From assembly GCA_003696765.1 (NCBI GenBank), contig RFFX01000074.1, positions 1 to 48,575 of the forward strand: a DNA stretch of 48,575 bases. Direction: 5' to 3'. The translations under genes and the position numbers were made by a program. Under the pieces are notes generated by a model, which was not told the DNA's origin, ran no database searches, and saw only the letters and a program-made list of their open reading frames with translations. Below, piece after piece: positions 1 to 7,323 of this stretch (position 1 is its first letter; each line of letters begins with the position of its first letter). The stretch is from Zetaproteobacteria bacterium. Its GTDB lineage: Bacteria; Pseudomonadota; Zetaproteobacteria; Mariprofundales; J009.

Positions 1-161
1 CCGCCGAGGCCCAGGCCTGCCATGAAGGAGGCCACCGTCACCACCACGCCGAGGTTGCCGACGCCGAAGAGCAGGGCGAGCGGCCGCATCCACAGCACCT
101 CGTAGGCCAGCGCGGTGATGCCGGAGGCGAAATAGAGCAGGGGAAGCAGCGCTTGCATCAT
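1..161 (-). CDS. Spermidine-synthase-like membrane protein, N-terminal fragment
   Basis: The minus strand reads in from position 161 with an ATG-ATG start and stays open to the window edge, giving 53 residues. The peptide is hydrophobic, with LYFASGITALAYEVLWMRPL followed by a glycine-rich second membrane segment. This is the typical opening of integral membrane proteins that carry a spermidine-synthase (SpeE-like) domain further on. The catalytic part lies outside the window, so the enzymatic function is inferred from the first 50 residues only. No good Shine-Dalgarno sequence is visible before the ATG pair, so the true start could differ. It is separated from the respiratory block by about 210 bases of repeat-rich intergenic DNA. 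Confidence 0.6.
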   Translation of the reverse strand, partial: MMQALLPLLYFASGITALAYEVLWMRPLALLFGVGNLGVVVTVASFMAGLGLG

Positions 162-237
162 GCTATTGTCATAGGGGGAGCGATCCGGCCGGCGTCGCCG
201 CGCCCGTTGCCGGTTTAGCCGGGAACCGGGGGCACCG

Positions 238-361
238 CGACGCCGTGATCGGAAAACAGCCTCGGGACGCCGCCCCTGATTTGCCCGAGCACAAGGAGAA
301 CACCAGCCGTGTGCTCCGCCCGCACATGAGCATGTTCGACGCCGTGATCGGGCAAATCAGG
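238..361. repeat. Direct and inverted repeats in a 212-base intergenic gap
   Basis: A 15-base direct repeat CGACGCCGTGATCGG occurs at 238-252 and 338-352. A 14-base perfect inverted repeat has arms CCTGATTTGCCCGA (275-288) and TCGGGCAAATCAGG (348-361). Inside it, GAGCACA (287-293) pairs with TGTGCTC (310-316). The downstream arm could fold over the 3' end of the minus-strand 127-aa gene. No T-tract follows, so an intrinsic terminator is not clear. I see no gene in 162-373. Confidence 0.6.
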
Positions 362-373
362 AAACCGTAGGGG

Positions 374-757
374 TCAGTAGGGCCAGAACCAGACCACCGC
401 CGTCACCGCATGGGCGATCCCCAGCGTGACGGTCAGCCCGGCGCTGATCATGTGGGCGACGAACCACTCCCTGCCGAAGAGCGCCATGCCCAGGCCGAGG
501 GCGGCGGTGGCCAGCAGGCCGACCAGCAGCCCCGCGCCCATCCAGAAGAGCACCTCGCGCTTGCTCTGCAAGGTGATCCGGCGCTGCGGACTCTCCTCCT
601 CCTGACCGGCGGTGAAGCGATGCATCATCCGCACCACGCTCCCCTCACCCGAGGAGGGGGCCGCGGCGGCGGCCGACGCGCCCTGCGGCGGCAGCATCGC
701 CAAAAGGAGCGCCAGGAGGGCGGCCGCTCTAGAGCACATCGTCGTCCTCATCCTCAT
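374..757 (-). CDS. Small exported or membrane protein of the respiratory block
   Basis: The 127-residue product has a basic N-terminus and a hydrophobic stretch ending near PQGASA, which looks like a signal peptide or first membrane segment. Two further hydrophobic segments lie at about 71-93 and 103-124. I do not recognise a family. It is the last gene of the minus-strand block downstream of the cbb3 operon and overlaps the 75-aa gene by 29 bases. In-frame ATG codons at 751 and 739 are alternative starts, and 739 would shrink the overlap to 11 bases. Its position suggests a membrane-complex accessory role, but nothing in the sequence proves this. Confidence 0.6.
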   Translation of the reverse strand: MRMRTTMCSRAAALLALLLAMLPPQGASAAAAAPSSGEGSVVRMMHRFTAGQEEESPQRRITLQSKREVLFWMGAGLLVGLLATAALGLGMALFGREWFVAHMISAGLTVTLGIAHAVTAVVWFWPY

Positions 758-956
758 CCCGGTTCCACAGCGCGTGGCGCCAGTAGAGGATCACCATCAG
801 GATCATCGGCGCGAAGACGAGGAAGAAGAGCAGGATGAAGATGACCCATGGCGTGTTGATGGTCACGTGGAGGAAGCGGTAGCTGTCCAGCGCCGATGCC
901 GGCCGGGCGGCCAGCAGGGCGCCGAGCAGCAACATCAGGCGTGTGGCATCGGTCAT
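729..956 (-). CDS. Small membrane protein with acidic tail
   Basis: The 75-residue protein has a hydrophobic N-terminal segment (about 6-22, ending ARPASA, probably a cleavable signal), a central membrane helix at about 38-60, and a strongly acidic C-terminus (DEDEDDDVL). The start codon overlaps the stop of the upstream SUMF1-like gene as ATGA, which fixes the start and implies translational coupling. No family is recognised. Its place between the anchored SUMF1-fold protein and another small membrane protein suggests a subunit or assembly factor of the same complex. Confidence 0.65.
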   Translation of the reverse strand: MTDATRLMLLLGALLAARPASALDSYRFLHVTINTPWVIFILLFFLVFAPMILMVILYWRHALWNRDEDEDDDVL

Positions 957-1987
957 GGCAACTCCCTGGCACAGCGGAATCCAAAGAAATCGGAGGCGTA
1001 GTTGGGGCGTGAATAGTTGCGGTGGTAGGTCGAGGTGGCAAAGGGATCACTCTTCCACGATCCGCCGCGGCGCACGCGGTAGATCGCCCGACCCGCCTTC
1101 TCGTCCGGCCCCGCCTGGTAGTCGGGATCGAGATCCTGCGGCCGGAAGAGCTTCGCATCCGCCTTGCTCCCCGGATAGGGGGCGTAGACCGAGGCGGTCC
1201 ACTCGCTGACGTTGCCGGCCATGTCCATCACGCCGTAGGGCGAGGCCCCCTGCGGATAGCGGTTCACCGGGGTGGTGTGGCGCACCGAGTAGTAGGTGTT
1301 CATGGCGTCGGTACGCAGATCGTTGCCCCAGGGCCAGCGGCGGCCGTCGGTGCCGCGCGCCGCCTTCTCCCACTCCGCCTCGGTCGGCAGCCGTTTGCCC
1401 GCCCACTTGCAGTAGTCGCGGGCGTTGTACCACGAGACCATGGTCACCGGATGGAGCTCCAACCCGCGCGGGATACGCCCGTCGACCCAGTTGAGTGGCG
1501 GACGGTAGTGCATGGCGGCGACGAAGCGGGCGTACTGCGCCTGGGTCACCGGATACTTGTCGATGGCATAACGCTTGAGCACCACACGGTGCTGCGGCCG
1601 GTTGCCGATGTTGCTGCGCGGGTCGTCTGTACCCATGAGGAACGGGCCGGCGGGGATGACCACCATCTTGGCCAGCTCCTTCCACCAGGCTTGAGTGAGC
1701 AGGGAATCGGCCTCCTCCACGGTGTAGGTCCGCCGCCTGCCCCCGGCCGCCTCGTGCTCGAGCTGGATCTGGATCTCCTCGCCGGCGGCACGGATGTGGC
1801 TGGCCATCTGTCTGGGGTCGTAGCCGGCCTTGGCCCGCATCTCGTCCATCCGCTTCGACCCCAGCACCATCACATGGAGCGAGCCGCCGATCATCGCCGC
1901 GGCGATGCAGGTGAGCAGCGTGGCCACCGCCACCCGTTTGCGCCGGGCGCGCTCGGCGCCTGAGGCGGGAATCCGCGGTCGTCTCAT
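953..1987 (-). CDS. Membrane-anchored SUMF1/FGE-fold protein, lacking the catalytic cysteines
   Basis: This 344-residue protein starts at the ATG that overlaps the stop of the upstream gene (ATGA); a longer open frame to 2158 is out-of-family sequence. A basic N-terminus is followed by one membrane helix at about 22-42. Residues from about 105 to the end form a formylglycine-generating-enzyme (SUMF1) domain, with PAGPFLMGTDDP, KRLPTEAEWEKAARG, MDMAGNVSEW, RRGGSW and GFRCA. In true FGE, cysteines follow the GGSW motif in the active site. Here that stretch has S, T, Y and H instead, so formylglycine synthesis is unlikely. The fold is probably structural or a binding module on the periplasmic face of the nearby electron-transfer complex. 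Confidence 0.85.
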   Translation of the reverse strand: MRRPRIPASGAERARRKRVAVATLLTCIAAAMIGGSLHVMVLGSKRMDEMRAKAGYDPRQMASHIRAAGEEIQIQLEHEAAGGRRRTYTVEEADSLLTQAWWKELAKMVVIPAGPFLMGTDDPRSNIGNRPQHRVVLKRYAIDKYPVTQAQYARFVAAMHYRPPLNWVDGRIPRGLELHPVTMVSWYNARDYCKWAGKRLPTEAEWEKAARGTDGRRWPWGNDLRTDAMNTYYSVRHTTPVNRYPQGASPYGVMDMAGNVSEWTASVYAPYPGSKADAKLFRPQDLDPDYQAGPDEKAGRAIYRVRRGGSWKSDPFATSTYHRNYSRPNYASDFFGFRCARELP

Positions 1988-2523
1988 TCCGCCGGCCGCT
2001 CCTCCTCGTCGTCCTCCGGCAGCGGCTCGCTGTCGGCCCAACGCGGCTTCCGTTCGGGATCCCACCCGATCCGGCGGCGGATGATCAGCTCGCCCACCAC
2101 CCCGCCGAAGGCGGAGAGCTCCATCTGCAGGATGGTGACGAAGCCGAAGAGCTGCCACGGCAGGAGCTCAACCCCCTGCGGCAGGGGATGGGTCATGCTT
2201 TCGTAGTAGGCGTAGCCCAGCACCGCCAGGGGGGGGAAGTGGGCCAGATACTTGCCGCCGAAGCCGTAGATCACCCCCACCGCGATCCCCGCGACGAAGG
2301 GGACGACGAGCATCATCGCCACCCAGGCAGGCGAGAATGTCTCAAGCCCATAGAACCACTCCAGCCGCACATGGAGCCACTGCATGCCGCTCTGGATGAT
2401 CAGGCAGCCGACCGGAAAGGCGAAGGCGAAGCGCATCCACTTCGGCCCCCACTGCGGCATCGCCTTGAGCCCGGCCAGCGGATCGTGCGACAGGTGGTCG
2501 TCGGATTGCTGCGGCCGTCCCAT
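1984..2523 (-). CDS. Multi-pass membrane protein, unknown function
   Basis: The product has 179 residues with hydrophobic segments at about 31-48, 66-90, 96-108 and 120-145. It ends in a charged cytoplasmic-type tail rich in D and E. No recognised motif or haem-binding CxxCH is present. It sits directly after the monohaem cytochrome c gene (start codon adjacent to its stop) and overlaps the SUMF1-like gene, so it is probably cotranscribed with both. It could be the membrane anchor or quinone-side component of a small complex, but this is inference from position. Confidence 0.7.
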   Translation of the reverse strand: MGRPQQSDDHLSHDPLAGLKAMPQWGPKWMRFAFAFPVGCLIIQSGMQWLHVRLEWFYGLETFSPAWVAMMLVVPFVAGIAVGVIYGFGGKYLAHFPPLAVLGYAYYESMTHPLPQGVELLPWQLFGFVTILQMELSAFGGVVGELIIRRRIGWDPERKPRWADSEPLPEDDEEERPAE

Positions 2524-3039
2524 CTAGTGCTCCGGTTCGGCCGCCTTCCCTTCTTCGGGCGGCTTGCGGCCGGTGAGCTTCTCGTACTCCGCCGCCCGCG
2601 CCTGCTTCAGATACCAATCCTTCACCTTGAGGCTGGCGAAGTAGCGCGCCAATAGCCGCCGCTGCTCCTTGGGCAGATGGGCGTAGGAGGGCATGCGGTA
2701 TTTCGGCTTGAGCCGTGAGGGGAGCATCCGCTGCGGATTCCTCGAGGAGAAGTAGCGGTAGAGCCACTCCTCGCTGCGCCAGGAGCCGATGCCGTCGAGC
2801 GCCGGCGCCGGCACGAAACGGGTGATGTTGCGCACACCCCACAGCGAATGGCAGTCGCGACAGCCGAGCCTCCGGTAGAGATCGGCCGCACGCACCTGCA
2901 GATCATGGTCGGCGGTGGAGTAGAAGGGGATGGAATCACGCTCCTTCGGCGATTCCGGCGGGAAGAGGAGCGCCTTGCCAAGTGCCACCACGACCACCAG
3001 CGCCACGGCGCCGGCGATAAACCGCTCCCCCCGCTTCAT
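2524..3039 (-). CDS. Membrane-anchored monohaem cytochrome c
   Basis: The 171-residue protein has an uncleaved N-terminal membrane anchor (about 8-25). One haem c attachment motif CRDCH lies at 60-64, and a likely methionine ligand lies in YRMPSY near residue 114. The C-terminus is long and charged. The architecture is that of a class I-like periplasmic cytochrome c tethered to the inner membrane. The cbb3 operon next door has no ccoP (the usual dihaem subunit), so this cytochrome is a candidate electron donor or replacement. That role is inferred from context only. Confidence 0.85.
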   Translation of the reverse strand: MKRGERFIAGAVALVVVVALGKALLFPPESPKERDSIPFYSTADHDLQVRAADLYRRLGCRDCHSLWGVRNITRFVPAPALDGIGSWRSEEWLYRYFSSRNPQRMLPSRLKPKYRMPSYAHLPKEQRRLLARYFASLKVKDWYLKQARAAEYEKLTGRKPPEEGKAAEPEH

Positions 3040-3109
3040 CGGCCGATCGGCCGCTGTCGCGTCGCCTCCCTCCCGACGATTGGCACGCCACCGTTGGCTG
3101 CCATGCGGA

Positions 3110-3376
3110 TCAACCGAGCCGGGCCTCCTCCTCCCGCTGGCGCAGGATCTCGGCGCGGCGCTTCTCCTGATACTCGGTCACCTCGCGCATCTTGGCGAAC
3201 TCGGCCGGGTCCATCTTCTTCTCGTCCCCTTCGTCGAAGACCAGATACTTGATATCCTCGTCGAACTGTTCGTTCTTCGCCGCCCAACGAATGCCGAAGA
3301 CCACGGCGACCAGGATCAGCGCGCCGCTGATCAGCCAGATGTAGATCGTCCAACCATCTTGAAAATCGAAACTCAT
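3110..3376 (-). CDS. ccoS: CcoS-like small membrane protein
   Basis: The 88-residue product has one membrane helix (about 11-30) followed by KNEQFDEDIKYLVFDEGDE. This resembles the helix-then-QFDD-then-ILFD signature of CcoS/FixS, the cbb3 oxidase maturation protein. It then continues as a charged, probably helical tail (about 50-88) longer than in standard CcoS. The start ATG at 3376 was preferred over an upstream extension because the extension is arginine- and tryptophan-rich shadow sequence and runs through a repeat element. An eroded copy of the hairpin repeat begins 5 bases upstream. The assignment rests on a short motif plus the neighbouring ccoNO genes. Confidence 0.5.
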   Translation of the reverse strand: MSFDFQDGWTIYIWLISGALILVAVVFGIRWAAKNEQFDEDIKYLVFDEGDEKKMDPAEFAKMREVTEYQEKRRAEILRQREEEARLG

Positions 3377-3380
3377 GTTG

Positions 3381-3473
3381 TGATCGAATCGCAAAACCGT
3401 CGCTTGCATGCGCAAGCTTCCGTCTTGCGCGGCCCTCCATGGCCACGGATGCCGGCTCCTTGCAGAGCCGTCA
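3381..3473 (-). repeat. Multi-hairpin repeat, shortened copy F
   Basis: Copy of the window-wide intergenic repeat in minus orientation. The left end TGATCGAATCGCAAAA matches the 3' terminus of full copies. Modules 3 and 2 follow (GCTTGC/GCAAGC and GGCCCTCCATGGCC), then a module 1 variant with stem GGCTC/GAGCC ending in TCA at 3473. Modules 5 and 4 are mostly deleted, giving 93 bases against 157. The terminal TCA is the complement of the stop codon TGA of the adjacent 100-aa gene. Confidence 0.75.
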
Positions 3474-3773
3474 AAAGAGAAAACCGCCGAGCAGCTGCAC
3501 CCCGGCGAAGATCGCCGCCGCCACCACACCGAAGGCGATCATGGCGAAGAGAACCCACTCGCCACGCTTGACCCCGGAATCGCGATCCATGCGGTAGAAG
3601 CCGACCATGATCCCGACGAAGAGGGCGATCGAGACCATCATGAAGACGAAAATCCCGACGCTGTAGCCGTGGGAGCGCATGCTCTCCACGCCGAGGTCGT
3701 AGCGGGCGCCCTCACCGGCCCGCGCCCCGACCGGAACCAGCAGCGCGATCGCGATCGAGAGCAGGCGGTGCAT
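3471..3773 (-). CDS. Small exported two-helix membrane protein
   Basis: The 100-residue protein has an N-terminal signal-like segment (MHRLLSIAIALLVPVGARA) and two membrane helices at about 38-60 and 72-97 with a short charged loop between them. No family is recognised. Its stop codon TGA is formed by the terminal bases of the repeat element at 3381-3473. It begins 26 bases beyond the intrinsic terminator of the cbb3 operon, so it may be expressed by read-through or from its own promoter. It is likely an accessory protein of the respiratory block. Confidence 0.7.
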   Translation of the reverse strand: MHRLLSIAIALLVPVGARAGEGARYDLGVESMRSHGYSVGIFVFMMVSIALFVGIMVGFYRMDRDSGVKRGEWVLFAMIAFGVVAAAIFAGVQLLGGFLF

Positions 3774-3799
3774 GACGCAACGCTACTCCACTTCTGGCG

Positions 3800-3832
3800 A
3801 AAAAAAAAGCGCCGCCCATGCAGGCGGCGCTT
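3800..3832 (-). terminator. Intrinsic terminator of the cbb3 operon
   Basis: The perfect 10-base stem AAGCGCCGCC (3807-3816) and GGCGGCGCTT (3823-3832) has a 6-base loop. On the minus strand it is followed by a run of eight or nine T residues (complement of the A-tract 3800-3808). It lies 28 bases after the stop codon of the 44-aa gene and fits a rho-independent terminator for minus-strand transcription. Confidence 0.9.
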
Positions 3833-3859
3833 ACTCCCCCGGAAAGGCTCCTCCCGATC

Positions 3860-3994
3860 CTAGAACTTCACCGTTCTCGGATCCTCGGTCCCCTTCTTGT
3901 GGTTGTCGACGAACATGCCGTAGACGACCGGTGCCACCAGCGCGATGGTGATCACCAGCAGGCCAACGATTTGCGGATTGTCCAGATCGATCAT
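3860..3994 (-). CDS. 44-residue single-helix subunit of the cbb3 operon
   Basis: The product is a 44-residue protein with one membrane helix (about 9-28) and a basic C-terminal tail (DNHKKGTEDPRTVKF). The start at 3994 is supported by a strong GAGGAGGAT Shine-Dalgarno sequence about 8 bases upstream. It follows the 217-aa gene by 14 bases and is the last gene before the terminator. Single-helix microproteins such as CcoQ, CcoH and CcoM accompany cbb3 oxidases, and this may fill such a role. It has too little sequence to assign to any of them. Confidence 0.75.
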   Translation of the reverse strand: MIDLDNPQIVGLLVITIALVAPVVYGMFVDNHKKGTEDPRTVKF

Positions 3995-4008
3995 CGTTGC
4001 GATCCTCC

Positions 4009-4662
4009 TCAGTGCGCTTTCGAATGGTCGGGCTGCCAGGTGAAGTGGGGCAGCCGCTTGACAGCGATCGCCACGGAGAGGCAGAAGGCCAGGATCCAGA
4101 AGACGTCGATCGCATACCCCTTGTCCCACCACGGCTGCTTGGCGATCACCGTGCCGTCGGGCTGGATGTTGAAGAAGTTGGCCTTGCCCAGCGTCGGGCC
4201 GACGATGGTGTACTCCTCCAGGTCCGCGCCGCTGCGCTGCAGCTCGATGATCTTCGGTGCGATCGCCCGCAGCTGGTTCATCGTGATGTGGTGCTGCTGG
4301 CGCTGGAAGGTGTAGGGCGAGTCGAACCGCTCCAGCGTCTTGGTGATCAGCGCCATCGCCTTCTCATCGGCCTGCTCGGGAGTGAGGCTCTTGTCGTGCA
4401 GCACTTTCTGCACCTCGGCCGAGTTCATCAGCGTGACATAGTCGGCGAAGATCGCCGCCGTCGGCCGCTGGCCGTAGAGCGGGAAGGTGATGGAGAAGGC
4501 GGTCAGGATCGTCAGCACCAGCAGCCCGATGATCGGACGGGGCAGCGGGTTGTTGTTCTCCTTGATCCCACCGAGGTTCTCATGCTCCCAGAGGTACTTG
4601 GCCTCCTTGTTCTGGTCCTCGGTGGCCAGGGAATAGAGCGGGTGTGCAAAGGTCCATCCCAT
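4009..4662 (-). CDS. Two-helix membrane protein of the cbb3 operon
   Basis: The 217-residue protein has a soluble N-terminus (about 1-42), a membrane helix at about 43-62, a roughly 110-residue probably periplasmic domain, and a second helix at about 183-200. It ends in a short basic tail with HFTWQPDHSKAH. No CxxCH haem motif is present. It lies 18 bases downstream of ccoO and 14 bases upstream of the 44-aa subunit, in the slot where ccoQ and ccoP normally occur. It is probably a lineage-specific subunit of this oxidase. I do not recognise the domain. Confidence 0.75.
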   Translation of the reverse strand: MGWTFAHPLYSLATEDQNKEAKYLWEHENLGGIKENNNPLPRPIIGLLVLTILTAFSITFPLYGQRPTAAIFADYVTLMNSAEVQKVLHDKSLTPEQADEKAMALITKTLERFDSPYTFQRQQHHITMNQLRAIAPKIIELQRSGADLEEYTIVGPTLGKANFFNIQPDGTVIAKQPWWDKGYAIDVFWILAFCLSVAIAVKRLPHFTWQPDHSKAH

Positions 4663-4680
4663 GATTGTCGATACCTCCCC

Positions 4681-5619
4681 TTATTTGAGATTGAGCACGA
4701 AATCGATCAGGTAGCGCGCTTCGCTGTCCGGTGCCGGATCGGGTACCTCGGGCGGATAGGCCCGCTCGCCCCGCTCGTAGGCCAGGTACTCCCGATCCCA
4801 CGCCTCGCGGTCGATCACGTTGCCGTGCGCGTCGGTCTTGCCCCACAGGTAGTTGTAGCGCGGCATGATCGAGTGCGGCTGCACCAGGCGCGGGTTGAAG
4901 AAGTGGAGCGTCATCCACTCACGCGAAGAGTTGCGCGCCCCGACATGGAGCAGGTCGGGCGCCTTGCGGTCGGAACCGAAGGTGGTGGGGGACTCGCCGT
5001 TGAAGTCGCCGACCACCGGCGGACGGCCGAAGGTCTGCCAGTCCTGGGTCTCCTCGGGCAGCAAGGTGTGGCACCACCAGCACCCCTCGCGGATGAACAT
5101 GGTCTTGCCGGAGCCGGCCATGAACTGCTGATCGGCCGCCTTGAGCGTCGCATCGACCGTCCACCCCTTGGTCGCAGTGGCGTACTCCACATAGGGCACG
5201 CCGGAGGCGCTATCCACCCTGACCAGGAAGACGCCGCCACGCTCCTCCTTCGCCTCGCCGAGCCGCCCCTTGCTGTTGCTCAGGGCGAGCTGCTTGTCCC
5301 CCATGATGTTGTCGTGGGTCAACCCGTTGGGGAAGTGGGTGCCCGGCTTGAAGACATATGCCTCGGTCTTGTCGATCGGCTTGCCGGTCGCCGGATCCTT
5401 GGTCAGCACCACCTTGATCGGCTTGTCCTTGCCCCGCAGGAAGGGGTCGTAGTAGTTGAAGCCCGACTCCCAGCCGTAGGTGAGCTGCTTCTTGAGCGCC
5501 TCTTCGGTCGAGCCGATGCTGGAGATGTCCAGCCCCGGCAGAAAGATGGTGATGAACATCGAGGAGCTGAGCGCCACCCCGAACATCACGCATCCGATCT
5601 TGTATTCACGAAATGCCAC
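4681..5619 (-). CDS. ccoO: cbb3-type cytochrome oxidase monohaem subunit CcoO
   Basis: The 312-residue protein has an N-terminal membrane helix (about 8-27) and a periplasmic cytochrome c domain. The haem attachment site CWWCH lies at 180-184, and a likely methionine ligand lies in HSIMPRYNYLW. CcoO passes electrons to CcoN in the inner-membrane cbb3 oxidase. At 312 residues it is longer than the usual 200-240. The extra sequence lies between the anchor and the haem (about 30-170), as in CcoO proteins with an expanded periplasmic insert. It follows ccoN by 113 bases. The matching dihaem subunit CcoP is not encoded anywhere in the window. Confidence 0.93.
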   Translation of the reverse strand: MAFREYKIGCVMFGVALSSSMFITIFLPGLDISSIGSTEEALKKQLTYGWESGFNYYDPFLRGKDKPIKVVLTKDPATGKPIDKTEAYVFKPGTHFPNGLTHDNIMGDKQLALSNSKGRLGEAKEERGGVFLVRVDSASGVPYVEYATATKGWTVDATLKAADQQFMAGSGKTMFIREGCWWCHTLLPEETQDWQTFGRPPVVGDFNGESPTTFGSDRKAPDLLHVGARNSSREWMTLHFFNPRLVQPHSIMPRYNYLWGKTDAHGNVIDREAWDREYLAYERGERAYPPEVPDPAPDSEARYLIDFVLNLK

Positions 5620-5684
5620 GGAACTTCCTCCCTTCAGATAATGTTTTCACGTTACCAATGCAATAATCCATCCGCATGGCCTCG

Positions 5685-5721
5685 GCCTCCGGACCGCCCA
5701 TCCCCGGTGCGGCCCGGAGGC
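5685..5721 (-). other. Hairpin between ccoN and ccoO
   Basis: The arms GCCTCCGG (5685-5692) and CCGGAGGC (5714-5721) pair perfectly, with GC-rich inner sequence that can extend the stem. There is no T-tract. In an operon transcript such a hairpin can protect or process the ccoN mRNA end and unbalance subunit levels. That role is inferred. Confidence 0.5.
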
Positions 5722-5732
5722 GGCAGGCGCGA

Positions 5733-7139
5733 TCAGCGCTCGTAGGCCACCTCGGCCGGCTGGCGGCCGACGGGCACCTCACGACCGGCGATCGCCGTCA
5801 TGTACATGTTGTACATCCAGACGATATTGCCGAAGAAGACCATGCTGCCGCCCAGCCAGCGGACGATCATGTAGGGGTGCTCGGCGATCACCACGTCGAT
5901 GTAGGGCACCTCGTAGATCTTGGCCGCCCCCTGGATGAGCCCGGCGATGGTCATCGAGGTCCAGTAGAGCGAGAAGCCGATCAACACCATCCAGAAGTGG
6001 AAGTTGGCCAGGCTCTTGGAGTAGAGCTTGCGCCGCAGCAACACCTGGACCGCGTAGTAGATCGCCGACGCCTCGGCGAAGGTGGAGAAGCCGAGCAGCG
6101 CCAGATGGGCGTGGGCCACGATCCAGCCGGTGCCGTGGATGTACCAGTTGATCGCCCGGGTCTGCTGGAAGCCGCCCTGCATGTTGAGCGGGATGGCCAG
6201 GAAGACACCGGTCATGGCGAACTTCACCTCGATATTGGTGACGAACATGGTCCACTTGCCCTGCATGGTCAGCATGATGTTGCACACATAGGCGATGGCC
6301 GGCACCAGGATCAGCACCCCCTCCACCGACGCGAAGGACTTCAGCCACTCCGGCAGCGGCGAACCCATCAGGTGGTGGGCCGCCGGAGTGGAGTAGAAGA
6401 CCACGATCGACCAGAAGTGGAGGTGACCCACCCGGTGCGAGTAGAGCGGATTGCCGGTGATCTTGGGGATGATGTAGTAGGTGATCGCCGCCGCCACCGG
6501 GGTGATCAACAGCCCGAGGACGTTGTGGGCGAACCACCAGGTCATGTAGGCCTCGTTCAGACCGGTCAGATGGAACCACTCCGGCAGGTTGCCGATGAGG
6601 AAGACGATGATGGTCATGAACATGCAGGCGCCGAAGAACCAGTTGGTGGTGTAGATGCCCTGCGTGCGGCGGTTGAGGATCGTCATCCAGACGTTGAGCG
6701 CCCACGGCACCACCATGACGAAGGCGATGTAGAGATCGATCGGCCAGATGTGGTCGGAGTACTCCCGGCCGGAGGTCATCCCCGACCAGAGCAGCGCCAG
6801 CGCCAGACAGAGCCCGACGTTGTAGAGCAGGCAGTTCCAGACGCCGAGCTTCTCGCTCCACAGCTTGGTGTTGCCCAACGCCGGGGTGATGTACATCATC
6901 GAGGCGGCGAAGGCCATGGCGATCCAGCCGAAGATCACGGCGTGGACATGCACCTGACGCATATGGCCGAACTGCAGCCAGTAGACGTTGTGGTAGAAAT
7001 CGGGGAAGGCCAGCTTGGCCGCGTTGAACGACCCGAGCCCCGTCCCGATGATGAACCACGCGATGGACGAGAAGGCGAAGAAGATCGCGCTCGTCCCCTG
7101 CGGGATCTCCTCCTCTTTGGCAAACAGATACTTAAGCAT
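5733..7139 (-). CDS. ccoN: cbb3-type cytochrome oxidase catalytic subunit CcoN
   Basis: The 468-residue, roughly 12-helix protein is the haem-copper catalytic core that reduces oxygen in the inner membrane. Visible ligands are HVHAVIFGW (His64/66, low-spin haem region), WWFAHN (His205, copper B), HHL (His255-256, copper B) and VAHAHLALLGF (His343/345, haem irons). YSTPAAHH places a tyrosine at the position of the cbb3-specific crosslinked tyrosine. Length and motif order match CcoN. It is the third gene of a minus-strand operon that begins with two microproteins and continues to ccoO. An FNR-like box lies upstream of the first gene. Confidence 0.95.
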   Translation of the reverse strand: MLKYLFAKEEEIPQGTSAIFFAFSSIAWFIIGTGLGSFNAAKLAFPDFYHNVYWLQFGHMRQVHVHAVIFGWIAMAFAASMMYITPALGNTKLWSEKLGVWNCLLYNVGLCLALALLWSGMTSGREYSDHIWPIDLYIAFVMVVPWALNVWMTILNRRTQGIYTTNWFFGACMFMTIIVFLIGNLPEWFHLTGLNEAYMTWWFAHNVLGLLITPVAAAITYYIIPKITGNPLYSHRVGHLHFWSIVVFYSTPAAHHLMGSPLPEWLKSFASVEGVLILVPAIAYVCNIMLTMQGKWTMFVTNIEVKFAMTGVFLAIPLNMQGGFQQTRAINWYIHGTGWIVAHAHLALLGFSTFAEASAIYYAVQVLLRRKLYSKSLANFHFWMVLIGFSLYWTSMTIAGLIQGAAKIYEVPYIDVVIAEHPYMIVRWLGGSMVFFGNIVWMYNMYMTAIAGREVPVGRQPAEVAYER

Positions 7140-7203
7140 GCATCACTCCTTTTGTCGTTTCTTTCAGGATCTCACACGGAACCGGCGGACAGCACGACGA
7201 ACC

Positions 7204-7314
7204 TCAGTCGTCGTGCAGCTCCTCGTCATGCTGGCCCGGCATCAGCAGATACCAGGCGAACCACATGCTGGAGAAGGCCAGCAACACCCCGAGAATCGAT
7301 GCAATCGTTCCCAT
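7204..7314 (-). CDS. 36-residue single-helix microprotein before ccoN
   Basis: An ATG at 7314 opens a 36-codon frame ending in TGA at 7204. It begins MGTIASILGVLLAFSSMWFA, one membrane helix, and ends in an acidic, histidine-containing tail (GQHDEELHDD). GAGAGA-type Shine-Dalgarno sequence precedes it by a few bases. It lies 9 bases after the 87-aa gene and 64 bases before ccoN, in the same direction. It resembles the tiny single-helix subunits of cbb3 oxidases in size and position, but not in any motif I can name. Confidence 0.65.
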   Translation of the reverse strand: MGTIASILGVLLAFSSMWFAWYLLMPGQHDEELHDD

Positions 7315-7323
7315 TCTCTCCTC

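Noticed and set aside
1987-2158. 57-codon N-terminal extension of the SUMF1-like protein
   Set aside because: It overlaps the upstream membrane-protein gene and has shadow composition; the ATGA overlap at 1987 gives a normal start.
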